Shown one piece after another: positions 12,236 to 22,112 of a stretch of DNA of 64,000 nt. The stretch is from the NCBI GenBank assembly GCA_007570785.1, contig ML661885.1:34369714-34433713 (forward strand), written 5' to 3'. A program made the position numbers and the translations under genes. The notes beneath the pieces are model-generated. The model was not told the origin of the DNA, did not search any database, and saw only the letters and a program-made list of their open reading frames with translations. How positions within the stretch are numbered: the first letter of the stretch is position 1; each line of letters begins with the position of its first letter. The DNA is from Antilocapra americana. Its lineage: Eukaryota; Chordata; Mammalia; Artiodactyla; Antilocapridae.

Positions 12236-12425
12236 CAGTGGTGCTCATTACTGCTCACAAGGAATCCCCCCAGGAGCTTTAAAAACATTGATGTGCAGGT
12301 CCCATCCCCAGAGATCTGGATTTAATTGATCTGTGACATGACCTGGACTTTAGGCTTTTTAAAGCTCCCCAGATTCTAATACACAGCTAAGGTTGAGAAT
12401 TCCTTGTGAGAATTTGCTTTGGTAA
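12236..12425. mobile_element. MER5A-type hAT DNA transposon relic
   Basis: Non-autonomous hAT-Charlie element. The left half ('aggagctttaaaaacattga', 'cccatccccagagatctgga', 'tttaattgatct') and the right half ('tttttaaagctccccagatt', 'cagctaaggttgagaattcc') show the MER5A order with imperfect terminal inverted similarity between 'gcagtggtgctca' at the left and 'ggttgagaattcc' at the right. No coding capacity; ancient mammalian insertion. Confidence 0.85.
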
Positions 12426-13588
12426 TGGCAATGTGATTTAAGGGCTGGGGGAAATCTCTCCCTCCTAACATATACATATGTGTCCATCACAAACCTGTCA
12501 GGCTGCACAATAGATCATCCTTAGAGGCTCATCCCATTGAAGCCTCTTCATTGCTTATTAAAATTCATATCCTTCTGCTAAATGTGACACCTTGAACTTA
12601 CAATGAGTTTATCTCACCTAGAATCATAAAAATAATTTGGAAAGAATCTCAGAGGCCACAAGTTCAAACTAGCAAGTATTTTTACTATGATTTTTATAGA
12701 TAAGGAAGCTGAAACTCAGGGATGTCTTTCTCCAGGATTATTCTTCTTTGTAGCCTTTATTTTGGTGTGGGTGTGGAGAGAGCTTTTAATTAACGTCCTT
12801 CTTACATAACAGTTTTTTTTTTTTTTAAATAAGAGGTTTTAGACTGTACTTGTGTGCCTATGTATTTTTTAAAAAACCTTGTGTTTTTATGAGTTTAAGA
12901 TAAAATATTTTGGGGTGAGGATCCTCATAAATGACATTTTGACCTTTAATATGCCTCATTTATCTAAATCAGCATTTCCTGCTCTGTCTTCTCATCACCC
13001 TGTGATTGCTTCCTATGATCTACCTTTTGCTCTTCGTACCTTTCATCTTAATCCACAGTGTCTTTACTCTGCTGGCCAAAGAGAATATATCATTGCCAAA
13101 TTTAAAAGCAAAAAGATCCCCCCTTCTATTAAAAGACATAAACAGCTGTCATATAATGTACATGTCTATTCTCAAAGACATGTTGGCCATTTTGCTTATC
13201 TGAGAATTGTTTGAGGTTCCTCTGGGGTGAATGAATCAAACTCTATAAATTTGTAACATATTAAATAAATCAATCCCTAAAGGTAAAGTTCTGGTTTAAG
13301 CTTTGACTACTCTGATTGGAGCCCACCCTTTTTCTCCTCTAATCAGCATAGTCCGGTCTGAATCAGCCTATCTGAATCAAACTGAGGTATTCGAGGACCA
13401 GATGCTCCTGCAATGAAAGGTATGATCTCATCAGAGACTCCATGTTCTAAGAGGCTCACACAAACAGATTATAACGAGTATGTTTATTACTCTTCACGAT
13501 CTAAGTCCTAATTGGAATCATGCAAATCTTCTTGTCAAAATCCTATTGCTGGTTTACCTCTCCATCGGGGAGAGAGTCATTTTTTTGT
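12426..13588. other. Unassigned sequence
   Basis: A stretch at 12640-12735 ('ttatagataaggaagctgaa') resembles the MIR core in minus orientation (weak). A T-run lies at 12812-12824. The 111-codon frame at 12879-13214 has no recognisable product. Confidence 0.45.
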
Positions 13589-13715
13589 ATAATAACATGC
13601 TGCTGCTGCTGCTGCTAAGTCACTTCAGTCATGTCTGACTCTGTGTGACCCCAGAGATGGAAGCCCACCAGGCCACCCATCCCTGGGATTCTCCAGCCAA
13701 GAAAATAATAACATG
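13589..13715 (-). mobile_element. Bov-A2-like SINE with TSD
   Basis: Minus-strand Bov-A type element at about 13600-13704: starts with six TGC units ('tgctgctgctgctgctgct'), then 'aagtcacttcagtcatgtct', 'ggaagcccaccaggccaccc', 'ccctgggattctccagccaa'. Flanked by an 11-bp TSD 'ataataacatg' at 13589-13599 and 13705-13715, which proves a single insertion event. Confidence 0.92.
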
Positions 13716-13892
13716 AACAGATAACCACAAACCTTTAGATAATTTAAAAATCCTCTTAAGCCTAGTCATTTTCCTTCCTTCAGTAACTAATCTGAAGCAT
13801 AAGGGTGAATGCAGTGTTTGAGTATATATTATTTTAAGACATTATTTACATGAAGGATATTGTTGCACTGTATTGAGCTGAGAAGATACTTA

Positions 13893-14082
13893 TGTGGTGT
13901 TAATTGCTCTAGTCATGTCTGACTCTTTGTGACCCCATGGACTATAGCTCTCCTCTGTCCATGGAATTCTCCAGGCAGGAATACTGGAGTGGATTGCCAT
14001 TTCCTTCTCCAGAGGATCTTTCTGACCCAGGGAACAAACCAGGTCTTCTCCATTGTAGGCAAATTCTTTACCTACAGGGAAT
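13893..14082 (-). mobile_element. Bov-tA SINE
   Basis: Reverse-complement Bov-tA: 'ctctagtcatgtctgactct', 'tgtccatggaattctccagg', 'ggagtggattgccatttcct' and a decayed tRNA-like head ('gtaggcaaattctttaccta'). Confidence 0.92.
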
Positions 14083-14300
14083 GAAACATTTTGCTACCAG
14101 AGAGAGGAAAAAACTTCTCTGAAGATTTTTCATAAATATGACCAAGATTCTCCATTGCCTGACCTCATCCAATCAATTGTAAAGAATTAAATGAGAAATA
14201 AGTCTTTAATGATACCTATCCAAAAAGGACTAAAAAAAAAAATTACTTTCACTTGGGAAACTTGCTAATGTGATCTGAGGTGCTTTTTTTCTTAAGGTTT

Positions 14301-14634
14301 AATATTTAAGAGGGCTTCCCTGATAGCTCAGTTGGTAAAGAATCCAACTGCAATGCAGGAGACCCTGGTTCAATTCCTGGGTTGGGAAAATTCTCTGGCG
14401 AAGGGTTAGGCTACCCACTCCAGTATTCTTGGGCTTCCCTTGTGGCTCAGCAGGTAAAGACTTCACCTGCAATGTGGGAGACCTGGATTCGATCCCTGGG
14501 TTGGGAAGATCCCCTGGAGAAGGGAAAAGCTACCCACTCCAGTATTCTGGCTTACAGAATTCCATGGACTATATAGTTCATGGGGTGGCAAAGAGTCGGA
14601 CACGATTCAGCGACTTTCACTTTCAATATTTAAG
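14301..14634 (+). mobile_element. Bov-tA dimer with TSD
   Basis: Two Bov-tA units in tandem: a 5' unit cut off after 'cactccagtattctt' (14312-14430) and a full unit (14431-14624). Both have a tRNA-like head with an A-box region ('tggctcagcaggtaaagact') and a B-box-like 'gattcgatccctggg'; the second reaches the 3' end 'acgattcagcgactttcact'. An 'aatatttaaga' duplication at 14301-14311 and 14625-14635 brackets the whole pair, so both units arrived together or the second formed inside the first. Confidence 0.92.
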
Positions 14635-14635
14635 A

Positions 14636-15219
14636 AGTCTCAGGAATTTTCCTTCAGAACTTTGGAATCTATTCATAAATTAATGATTTTGACCACAAAT
14701 TTAAATTCTCTCCTCTTCGTTTTGAATCAAATAACATGCAAAAGATGTTTTAATAAAATTTGTGGTTCACACATTTTTATAATAATAAACATAGAATCAT
14801 GTGGTAAGCATTCCTGAATTTTAGTCTTTAACTCCACCATATACTTGTTATGTGAAAATTATCTTTTTGAAAAGCTCTAGTACTCTCATTTGTAAAACCT
14901 ATTATGTAAGAACTAAAGATAATGTATGTAAAACTCCTTGAAAACTGCCTGACAAAATAGCAGCTACTTCAGAGAAAAAAGCCCTTTTAAAACAAAAGAT
15001 ATTTATTCATGAGAGAGCTGCTATTTAACTAATTATCCCTTCCATCAAGTTTTAACTTCTCCCAAAGGATAGTCCTCCAAATTTTGCCACTTCTTCCTCA
15101 TACTTACAGTCTCTTCAAACATTGCTATCTGATTAATGTCTATTACCATTATAAAGATCTTTATTTTTCTCTGTTTAATATTCTTACAGGATCATGATAT
15201 TTAACATTAAAGGAATGTT
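14636..15219. other. Unassigned AT-rich sequence
   Basis: Nothing recognisable; no frame of note. Confidence 0.6.
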
Positions 15220-15448
15220 ATAAACTAGACTGGGCTTCCCTAGTAGCTTAGATGATAAAGCATCTGCCTGTAATGCAGGAGATCTGGGTTCAATCCTTGG
15301 GTTGGGAAGATCCCCTGGAGAAGAAAATAGCAACTCACTCCAGTACTCTTGCCTGGATGGACAGGGGAGCCTGGCAGACTCCTTGCATGGGGTCGCAAAG
15401 AGTCAGACACAACTGAGAGACTAACACACAACACACACAATAAACTAG
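15220..15448 (+). mobile_element. Bov-tA SINE with TSD
   Basis: Full-length Bov-tA (15232-15425) from 'gggcttccctagtagcttag' to 'gacacaactgagagactaac' followed by a short CA-rich tail. TSD 'ataaactag' at 15220-15228 and 15440-15448. Confidence 0.93.
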
Positions 15449-15660
15449 CCTATTGCGGTAGATAAAGTTATATTGTATGCTTGTACATTTGTGCACATTT
15501 TGTTATAAATTGTATTTATCAGTCACTTTCCATTTTATCCCAACTTTACCACCCCAGGTAACTGTTAATCTAATTTCTGTCTCAATAGATTTGCCCGTTT
15601 TAGACATTTCATGTAAATGGAATCATATATCATATTAGACATACATAGACACACATCATA

Positions 15661-15885
15661 AGGGCTTCCCAGGTGGCACTAATGGTAAAGAACCTGCTTG
15701 CCCATGCAGGAGACGTAAAAGATGGCAAGATAGATCCCTGGGTCAGGAAGATGCCCTAAAAAAGGGCATGGCAACACATGACAATACTCTTGCCTAGAAA
15801 ATCCCATGGACTGGGGAGCCTGACAGGCTACCATCCATAGGGTGGCAAAGAGTCAGACACAACTAAAGTGACTTAGCATAGCGCA
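15661..15885 (+). mobile_element. Bov-tA SINE (Bov-tA3-like)
   Basis: Inserted in the old L1. Head 'gggcttcccaggtggcacta', longer internal spacer typical of the variant with 'gaagatgccctaaaaaaggg', ending 'acaactaaagtgacttagca'. TSD not clear. Confidence 0.9.
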
Positions 15886-15989
15886 CAGATCACATTTTGT
15901 TCATCATTTATTAGATGAGTCATTTGAGCTGTTTCCACTTTGGGGGCTGTTATGAATAATGCTGCTAAGGACATTTATGTAGAAGTTTT

Positions 15990-16368
15990 TGTGAGGACTT
16001 TCGAACTGTGGTGTTGGAGAAGACTCTTGAGAGTCCCTTGGACTGCAAGGGGATCCAACCAGTCCATCCTAAAGGAAATCAGCCCTGAGTATTCATTGGA
16101 AGGACTGATGCTAAAGCTGAAACTCCAATACTTTGGCCACCTGATGTGAAGAGCTGACTCATTGGGAAAGACCCTGATGCTGGGAAAGACTGAGGGCAAG
16201 AGAAGGGGACGACAGAGGATGAGATGGTTGGATGGCATTGCCGACTCAACGGACATGAGTTTGCGTAAACTCCGGGAGTTGGCAATGGACAGGGAGACCT
16301 GTCATGTTGCAGTCCATGGGGTTGCAAAGAGTTTGACATGACTGAGCAACTGAACTGACTTGTGAGGA
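15990..16368 (+). mobile_element. BovB LINE 3' end with TSD
   Basis: About 363 bases of BovB 3' end (15998-16360): 'ttcgaactgtggtgttggag', 'gactgcaaggggatccaacc', to 'catgactgagcaactgaact'. Bracketed by an 8-bp TSD 'tgtgagga' at 15990-15997 and 16361-16368, proving a 5'-truncated insertion into the old L1. Encodes only a C-terminal remnant with stops. Confidence 0.93.
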
Positions 16369-16417
16369 TATACATTTTCATTTTTCTTAAGTTTTTCTTT
16401 AGGAGTGGAATTGCTGG

Positions 16418-16630
16418 GTAGTGGCACTAGTGGTAAAGAACCTGCCTTCTAATGTAGGAGACAGAAGAGACATGGGTTCTATCTCTGGGTTGGGAAGATA
16501 CCCTGGAGGAGGGCATGGCAACCCATTCCTGTATTCTTGCCTGGAGAATCCCATGGACAGGGTAGCCTAGCAGGCTACAGTCCATACTGTCTCACAGAGT
16601 CAGACACAACTGGAGCAACTTAGCATGCAC
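16418..16630 (+). mobile_element. Bov-tA SINE, 5'-trimmed
   Basis: Third insertion in the L1. Lacks the first bases of the head (starts 'gtggcactagtggtaaagaa'); keeps 'gagggcatggcaacccattc' and ends 'acaactggagcaacttagca'. It interrupts the L1 wording between 'attgctgggt' and 'tggtgactctat'. Confidence 0.9.
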
Positions 16631-16759
16631 ATGGTGACTCTATGTTTAACCTTTTGAAGGACCACCAGATGAGTTTCCATCATCTTACATGCCCACTAGC
16701 AGTGGATGAGTGTTCTCATTTCTCCACATCCTCATCATCATATGTTATTTTGTGACTTT

Positions 16760-16972
16760 TTAATTAAATCTACAGGGCTTCCCTTGTGGCTCACCTGGTA
16801 AAGAATCCACCTGCAATACAGGAGACCTGGGTTCAATCCCTGGGTTGGGAAGATTCCCTAGAGTAGGGAAAGGCTACCCACTCCAGTATGCTAGCCTGGA
16901 GAATTCCGTGGATTCTCCATGGGGTCACAAAAAGTTGGACATGACTGAGTGACTTTCACTTAATTAAATCTA
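16760..16972 (+). mobile_element. Bov-tA SINE with TSD
   Basis: Bov-tA at 16773-16959 from 'gggcttcccttgtggctcac' (after a leading base) to 'atgactgagtgactttcact', with a 13-bp TSD 'ttaattaaatcta' at 16760-16772 and 16960-16972. A segment of the body is missing after 'gaattccgtgg'. Confidence 0.93.
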
Positions 16973-17429
16973 TCCTAATGGGTATGAACTACTGTCTCAT
17001 TGAGATGTTGACTGTACTGTATCCTACATTTTCCTAATGATGAATGATGTTGAACATCCTTTAATGTGCTTATTGGCTATTTGCATTTCTGTGGAGAAAT
17101 CTCTATTGAACTTCTTTGCCCACTTTTGATCAGGTTGTCATTTATTATTTAATTGAGAGAGTTGTTTATGTATTCTAAATACAAATTGTCTCCCAGTGTA
17201 ATATTTTTTGCATCATATGGGCTGTCTTTTCATATAATGATTGTACTCAAAAAAACAAAACATTTAAATATTTATGAAGTCCAATTTATTTAATTTTTTC
17301 TTGTGTTGCATACAGTTCTGGTGTTATATCTAAGAAGGCTTTGCCTAACCAAAATACCAAAAATTTATTCAAATTTAATTCCTTTACTGATGTTTCCACT
17401 ATTTTTAAGTTATTTCTCAGTGTCTTTTT

Positions 17430-19560
17430 TAGGACTTATCATATACACCTAAACTTATCAGGATCTACTTCAGATTTATGTTAACTTTATTTAAATTAGA
17501 TATAGAATTTACAACTCCTATATAAGGCTTCCCCCCCTTCCCCTTTTTGCGCTATAATTCTCATACATCTTACATCTATGTATGTTGCAGTTCATCAATA
17601 TATTTTTATATTTATTACCTAGTGTTATTTTCTGTACTTTCAAGAAGGAAGCTGAGAGAAGAGCTAGTATATATTCATATAGTTTGTTACAGTAATTTTC
17701 TTAATATTTCTTGATTTCTTTCTATGGATTCCAGTTACACTCTGTTTTTTTTTATTACAGTTGTTTCCTTACTATAATATAGCTTTGTTCCTACCAAATT
17801 TCTGTATGCTCTTATTGTCAAATATATTACATCTATAATTATAAACAATGACATAATTATATAACATTTTGTTTTATGTGATTGCTTTTTAGATTAGTTT
17901 AAAGGAGAGACGATACATAAGTTTTACTGTAGTTTATAACTATCTACATAACTGTCTTTATTGGAACTGTTTTTCTTTTTTCAGGTGGATTAAATTACTT
18001 GCTGTCTGGCATCACTTACTTTTAGCTTGAAGTGCTTCCTTTAGTATTTCTTGCAAGACAGATCTGTTAGCAATAACTTTTCTAGGTTTTGTTTGTCTTG
18101 AAATGTCTTTACTTTGCCCTCACATTTTACAGATAGTTTTTCTGGATGTAAGATTCCTACAGCCTTTTTATTTTTTTAGCAATTTTAATATCATCCTACT
18201 TCTTCTGGCCTCCATTATTTTTAATGAGAAGTCATTTGTTAATATTATTGTCTTCTTGTTTGTGATGAGTTCTTTTTATCTTAGCTTTCAAGATTTTCTC
18301 TTCATCTTTGGCTTTTATTGTTTTCTCTATGATATGTCTCTGGGTGGATCTCTTTCTATTTACCTTATTGAGAATTCTTAAATGTCTAGGTAACATTTTT
18401 TCATCAAATGTGGGTAATTTTCTTTAAAAAACAACTTTATTTTTTCCTCTCCTTTTGATGCACCTGCATGATGCATGATGGCAAGTTTAGAGATGTCCTA
18501 CATTTCTCTGAGACTCTGTTGATTTTTCCTTCATCATTTTTTCTCTGTTCTTCAGATTGCATAATTTCTATTTATCATCAAGCTTACAGGTTCTTCTTTT
18601 GCCAGTTCAGATTTCCTATGAGCCCCTCATGAATTTTTCATTCCAGCTATTATAATAGTATACTTTTCAGCGCTAAAACTTCCATTGATTCTTCAAAGAA
18701 TTTTTAATCTCTTTATTGATATTTTCTATCTTGTGAGATACTGTCATATTGTTTTCTTTACTTCTCTAATCATGATTCCCCTTAGTTCTTCAACATGTTT
18801 ATAGTAGCTGTTTTGTAATTTGTTTCTGTTAAATCTGGCACTTAGGTCTTCTCACATTGCCTTCTATTATTTTTCCTTATGTATGAGAAATGCTTTCCTC
18901 TTTCTTTGCACATTTCATACTCTGCTGAAAACTGGCCATTTTAGAGTATAGATTTTAATGGTTCTGGATATGGTAACCTCAACATGTTCACTTCTGCCCT
19001 TGGGCTTGCTGTGGTGGGAAGAAGTGAAGCAGGAATCTTGTGTTCTTGGTTATATTGACTCAGGGTAGAGCTTCTATAACATTGAGCTGGGGGACAGGGG
19101 GGAGGGTGCAGGTTGTGCTCTCATTGTTATTTAAGAGATATTCTTGAATAAATGTGTGCATGTGTGTGTGAGGGGGAGAGGGGCTTCTCTTATGGCTCAG
19201 ATGGTAAAGAATCTGCCCACAGTGCGGGAGACGTGGGTCTGATCCCTGGGTCAGGAAGATCCCTTAGAGAAGGAAATGGCAATCCACTCCAGTATTCTAG
19301 TCTGGAGAATCCCACGAACAGAGGAGCCTGTCAGCCTACAGTCCATGGGGTATGTTTTTGATTAGCTGTATGTCCCTAGGAAAATTTGCAGAGATTTTAA
19401 ATGATTGCTTTTTAAAAAATAATTTTTATCAGTTATGGTTGTTTTGCTGGGAAGCAGGTCTATAGAACTCTAATCAAGGTGTGGAACTGGGACCTTAATC
19501 CACCTCAGCATAGCTCACTTTTTTTGGCAGTTTGCTTTCAGAGAGTTGACTCTCTGGGCA
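17430..19560 (-). mobile_element. L1-type ORF1 and 5'-end relic (L1M or HAL1)
   Basis: Minus-strand relic whose wording follows mammalian L1/HAL1 ORF1 in reverse: 'aagtgcttcctttagtattt' and 'gcaagacagatctgttagca' (ORF1 C-terminus side), 'ttctggcctccattattttt' with 'aatgagaagtcatttgttaa', 'ttcttcagattgcataattt', 'ttgatattttctatcttgtg', then 'ctgctgaaaactggccattt' and a 5'-side block through 19080. It continues after the Bov-tA at 19181-19350 ('ttttgctgggaagcaggtct'). No long frame survives. Since HAL1 carries only ORF1, this may be a separate HAL1, or the 5' part of the L1 to its left with ORF2 deleted. Confidence 0.7.
19181..19350 (+). mobile_element. Bov-tA SINE, 3'-truncated
   Basis: Head 'ggcttctcttatggctcaga', B-box region 'gtctgatccctgggtcagga', body to 'cctacagtccatgggg'; the usual 'cacgactgagc' end is missing. 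Inserted in the L1/HAL1 relic next to a short TG-rich stretch. Confidence 0.9.
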
Positions 19561-19649
19561 GTTTTATATGTTTTATTAACTTAATATTCTAAGATAATTT
19601 TATATGTTACTTAATATTTTAATATTCTAAAGATGTATTAGTAATATAT

Positions 19650-19860
19650 TTCTTTCATTTATTGAGCACATACTGCTTAGCATTTTATATATACCATCTT
19701 GACACCCATACTTATATGAGATAGAGGCTCTTACCATCATCTAATGTTTTACAGATAATAAGAATGAGCTTCACTCAGAAAGAAATAATCCTCAATGCCA
19801 CAAAACTAGTTAGGAATGGAGCCAAATGATCACAAATCTGTCAGGTTTTAATAAATGTGT
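19650..19860 (-). repeat. MIR SINE relic
   Basis: Reverse-complement MIR: 'tttattgagcacatactgct', 'tgttttacagataataagaa', 'caatgccacaaaactagtta', 'ggaatggagccaaatga'. Ancient tRNA-derived SINE with the conserved core at 19740-19770. Confidence 0.75.
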
Positions 19861-20844
19861 TTGTGCAGAATTTTTTCTGCCTTTATTGCTGTTTATTTTT
19901 TAAGGTATATTTCTAAAAGTAAAATTTCTAGGCCAAAGGAGATGAATATTTAAATTTTCTTGGTAAGAATTAGCAAATTGATTTCTAGAAAATCATTTTT
20001 TATTAAATTTTTTTCTGTGCTGGGGCTAGAATATCCCTTTCATTTTTCACCAGAAATAGCATTATATGATCATTTTCACTTGCATCATATTGTTACTCAT
20101 GTTGAAAATGTTTCCATTCTCTCAATATAAATTATTTATTCATAAATTGAGACTCTTGAAGCTTTTCTTAGTATTTTTGTGTGCCTTTTGCATAAACTAA
20201 TATAGATAAGAGTGTTCGATGTTTGCTACAAGTACTTTTGCTTAACTTGTTTTTCACTGTTTTATTTTGGTTGAATACATTTTTTATTATCTTTACAATT
20301 TATATGTAGTGCAGTTTATTAAAGAAATCATCTACTTAATTTTTTGAGAAGAGAAAAAAAGAGGCTCAGAAGCAGTTATCCTAGAGATCAAAATTCTGAA
20401 AACTACTGTCAGTCACCTTTGGTTCACAGGGGACTTCCTGGGGTGTGACTCTCCTCACAGTGTTTGCAAGAGCATTGCCTCCTCTGTGAGGCATGCCTTC
20501 TTAAGGGTCTGGCGTATTGAAACACCGCACCAAACTACTTTTTTCTGGTAAACTCCCTATCAAGGAGCTATGCTCAAGGTTCCAATTCCAGTGGACTGGG
20601 CAGTAGGGCAACTCTCTCTGCATTTTTTTTTTAACTCAGACACTTTAGGAGCTATGATATTCTATATTATAGACTTCAGTTTTCCTTCATCTAGGTGGCA
20701 CATCTTTCAACTTAGTTGACAGTTCAGCTGGGAGACACTAGCAAGGTAATGTGAGCAGAAGCACATTTCTCAATTTTAATTCTCTCTCATTTACCTATTT
20801 GAATAACAACACCTCGGTTCATCTAAGTAAGTTTACGGTAACTA
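19861..20844. other. Unassigned sequence
   Basis: AT-rich with a T-run at 20624-20632; no gene or repeat recognised. The first part (19861-20180) may be a strongly decayed L1 3' end, not supportable by eye. Confidence 0.5.
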
Positions 20845-22088
20845 ATCTGAAATTCTCTAATTCAAAATTCTCCAAGCTAGGCTTTAATAGTACATGAACC
20901 AAGAACTTCCAAATGTTCAAGCTGGATTTAGAAAAGGCAGAGGAACCAGAGATCAAACTGCCAACATCTGTTGTATCAGAAAAAGCAAGAGAATTCCAGA
21001 AAAACATTGACTTCTGTTTCACTGACTCTGCTAAAACCTTTGACTGTGTGGATCACAACAAACTATGGAAAATTCTTCAAGAGATGGAAATACCAGACCA
21101 CCTTACCTGCCTCCTGAGAAATCTATATTCAGGTCAAGAAGCAGCAGTTAGAACCAGACATGAAACAATGGACTGGTTCCAAATTGGGAAAGGTGCACGT
21201 CAATGATGTATATTGCCACCCTGCTTATTTAACTTATAAGGAGAGTACATCATGTGAAATGCCAGGCTGGATGAAGCAAAAGCTGGAATCAAGATGGCTG
21301 GGAGAATTATCAATAACCTCAGATATGTGGATGACACCATCCTTATTGCAGAAAGCAGAGAACGAAAGAGCCTCTTAATGAAAGTGAAAGAGGAGAGTAA
21401 AAAATTTGGCTTAAAACTCTACATTCAAAAAACGAAGATCATGGCATTCTGTCCCATCTCTTGATGGCAAATAGATGGGGAAACAATGGAAATAATGACA
21501 GACCTTATTTTCTTAGGCTCCAAAATCACTACAGATGATGAGTGCAGCCGTGAAATTAAAAGATGTTTGCTCCTTGGAAGAAAAGCTGTGAGCAACCTAG
21601 AAAGCATATGAAAAACCAGAAACATAACCATTAAAGGTTGATCTAGTCAAAGCTATGGTTTCTCCAGTAGTCATCTATGGATGTGAGAGCTGGACCACAA
21701 AGAAAGCTGAGCGCTGAAAAATTAATGCTTTTGAATTGTGATGTTGGAGAAGACTCTTGAGAGTCCCTTGAACAGCAAGGAGATCAAACCAGTCAATTCT
21801 AAAGGAAATTAGTCCTGAATATTCGTTGAAAGGACTGATGCTGAAGCTTATGCTCCAATACTTTGGCCACTTGATGCAAAGAATTGACTCATTGGAAAAG
21901 ACCCTAATGCTGGGCAAGATTGAAGGCAGGAGGAGAAGGGGACAATAGATGATGAAATGATTGTATGTCATCACTGAGTCGATGGACATGAGTTTGAGTA
22001 AGCTCCGGTAGATGGTGATGGAGAGAGAAGGCTGGCATGCTGCAGTCCAGGGAGTTGCAAAGAGCATGAATGAGCAACTGAACTGAAT
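20845..22088 (+). mobile_element. BovB LINE, upstream copy of a tandem pair
   Basis: 5'-truncated BovB beginning upstream of the RT core ('ctccaagctaggctttaata') and ending 'tgagcaactgaactgaa'. The RT region is broken across frames: 20913-21206 encodes 'FDCVDHNKLWKILQEMEIPD' and 'CLLRNLYSGQEA'; the catalytic box lies near 21320-21335 and reads Y-V-D-D instead of the usual Y-A-D-D; later parts are stopped at about 21463, 21611 and 21717. The endonuclease domain is missing. Inactive, clearly older than its neighbour by its extra substitutions and stops. Confidence 0.93.
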
Positions 22089-22112
22089 CTCCTGAATATT
22101 CCTTAGTGAGAG

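Larger units (their letters stand above)
15450..17420 (-). mobile_element. Old L1 LINE 3' part, split by four insertions
   Basis: Minus-strand L1 3' UTR and ORF2 C-terminal region in pieces: 15450-15660 ('tagatttgcccgttttagac'), 15886-15990 ('gttatgaataatgctgctaa'), 16361-16417 ('ggagtggaattgctgggt'), 16631-16772 ('tgactctatgtttaaccttt') and 16960-17420 ('gatgttgaacatcctttaat', 'taagaaggctttgcctaacc'). The pieces join in correct L1 order when the younger elements are removed. Many stops; inactive. Confidence 0.88.

Noticed and set aside
13600..13618. CAG/CTG expansion-type microsatellite
   Set aside because: The six TGC units are the normal start of Bov-A2-type SINEs in this orientation.
14431..14505. 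tRNA gene, because of A-box and B-box-like sequences
   Set aside because: These are the tRNA-Glu-derived heads of Bov-tA SINEs; no cloverleaf with a proper acceptor stem, and a Bov-A body follows.
18103..18381. A 92-codon plus-strand frame resembling a transmembrane protein
   Set aside because: It is antisense to the L1/HAL1 ORF1-like relic and biased to Phe/Leu/Ile for the same reason.
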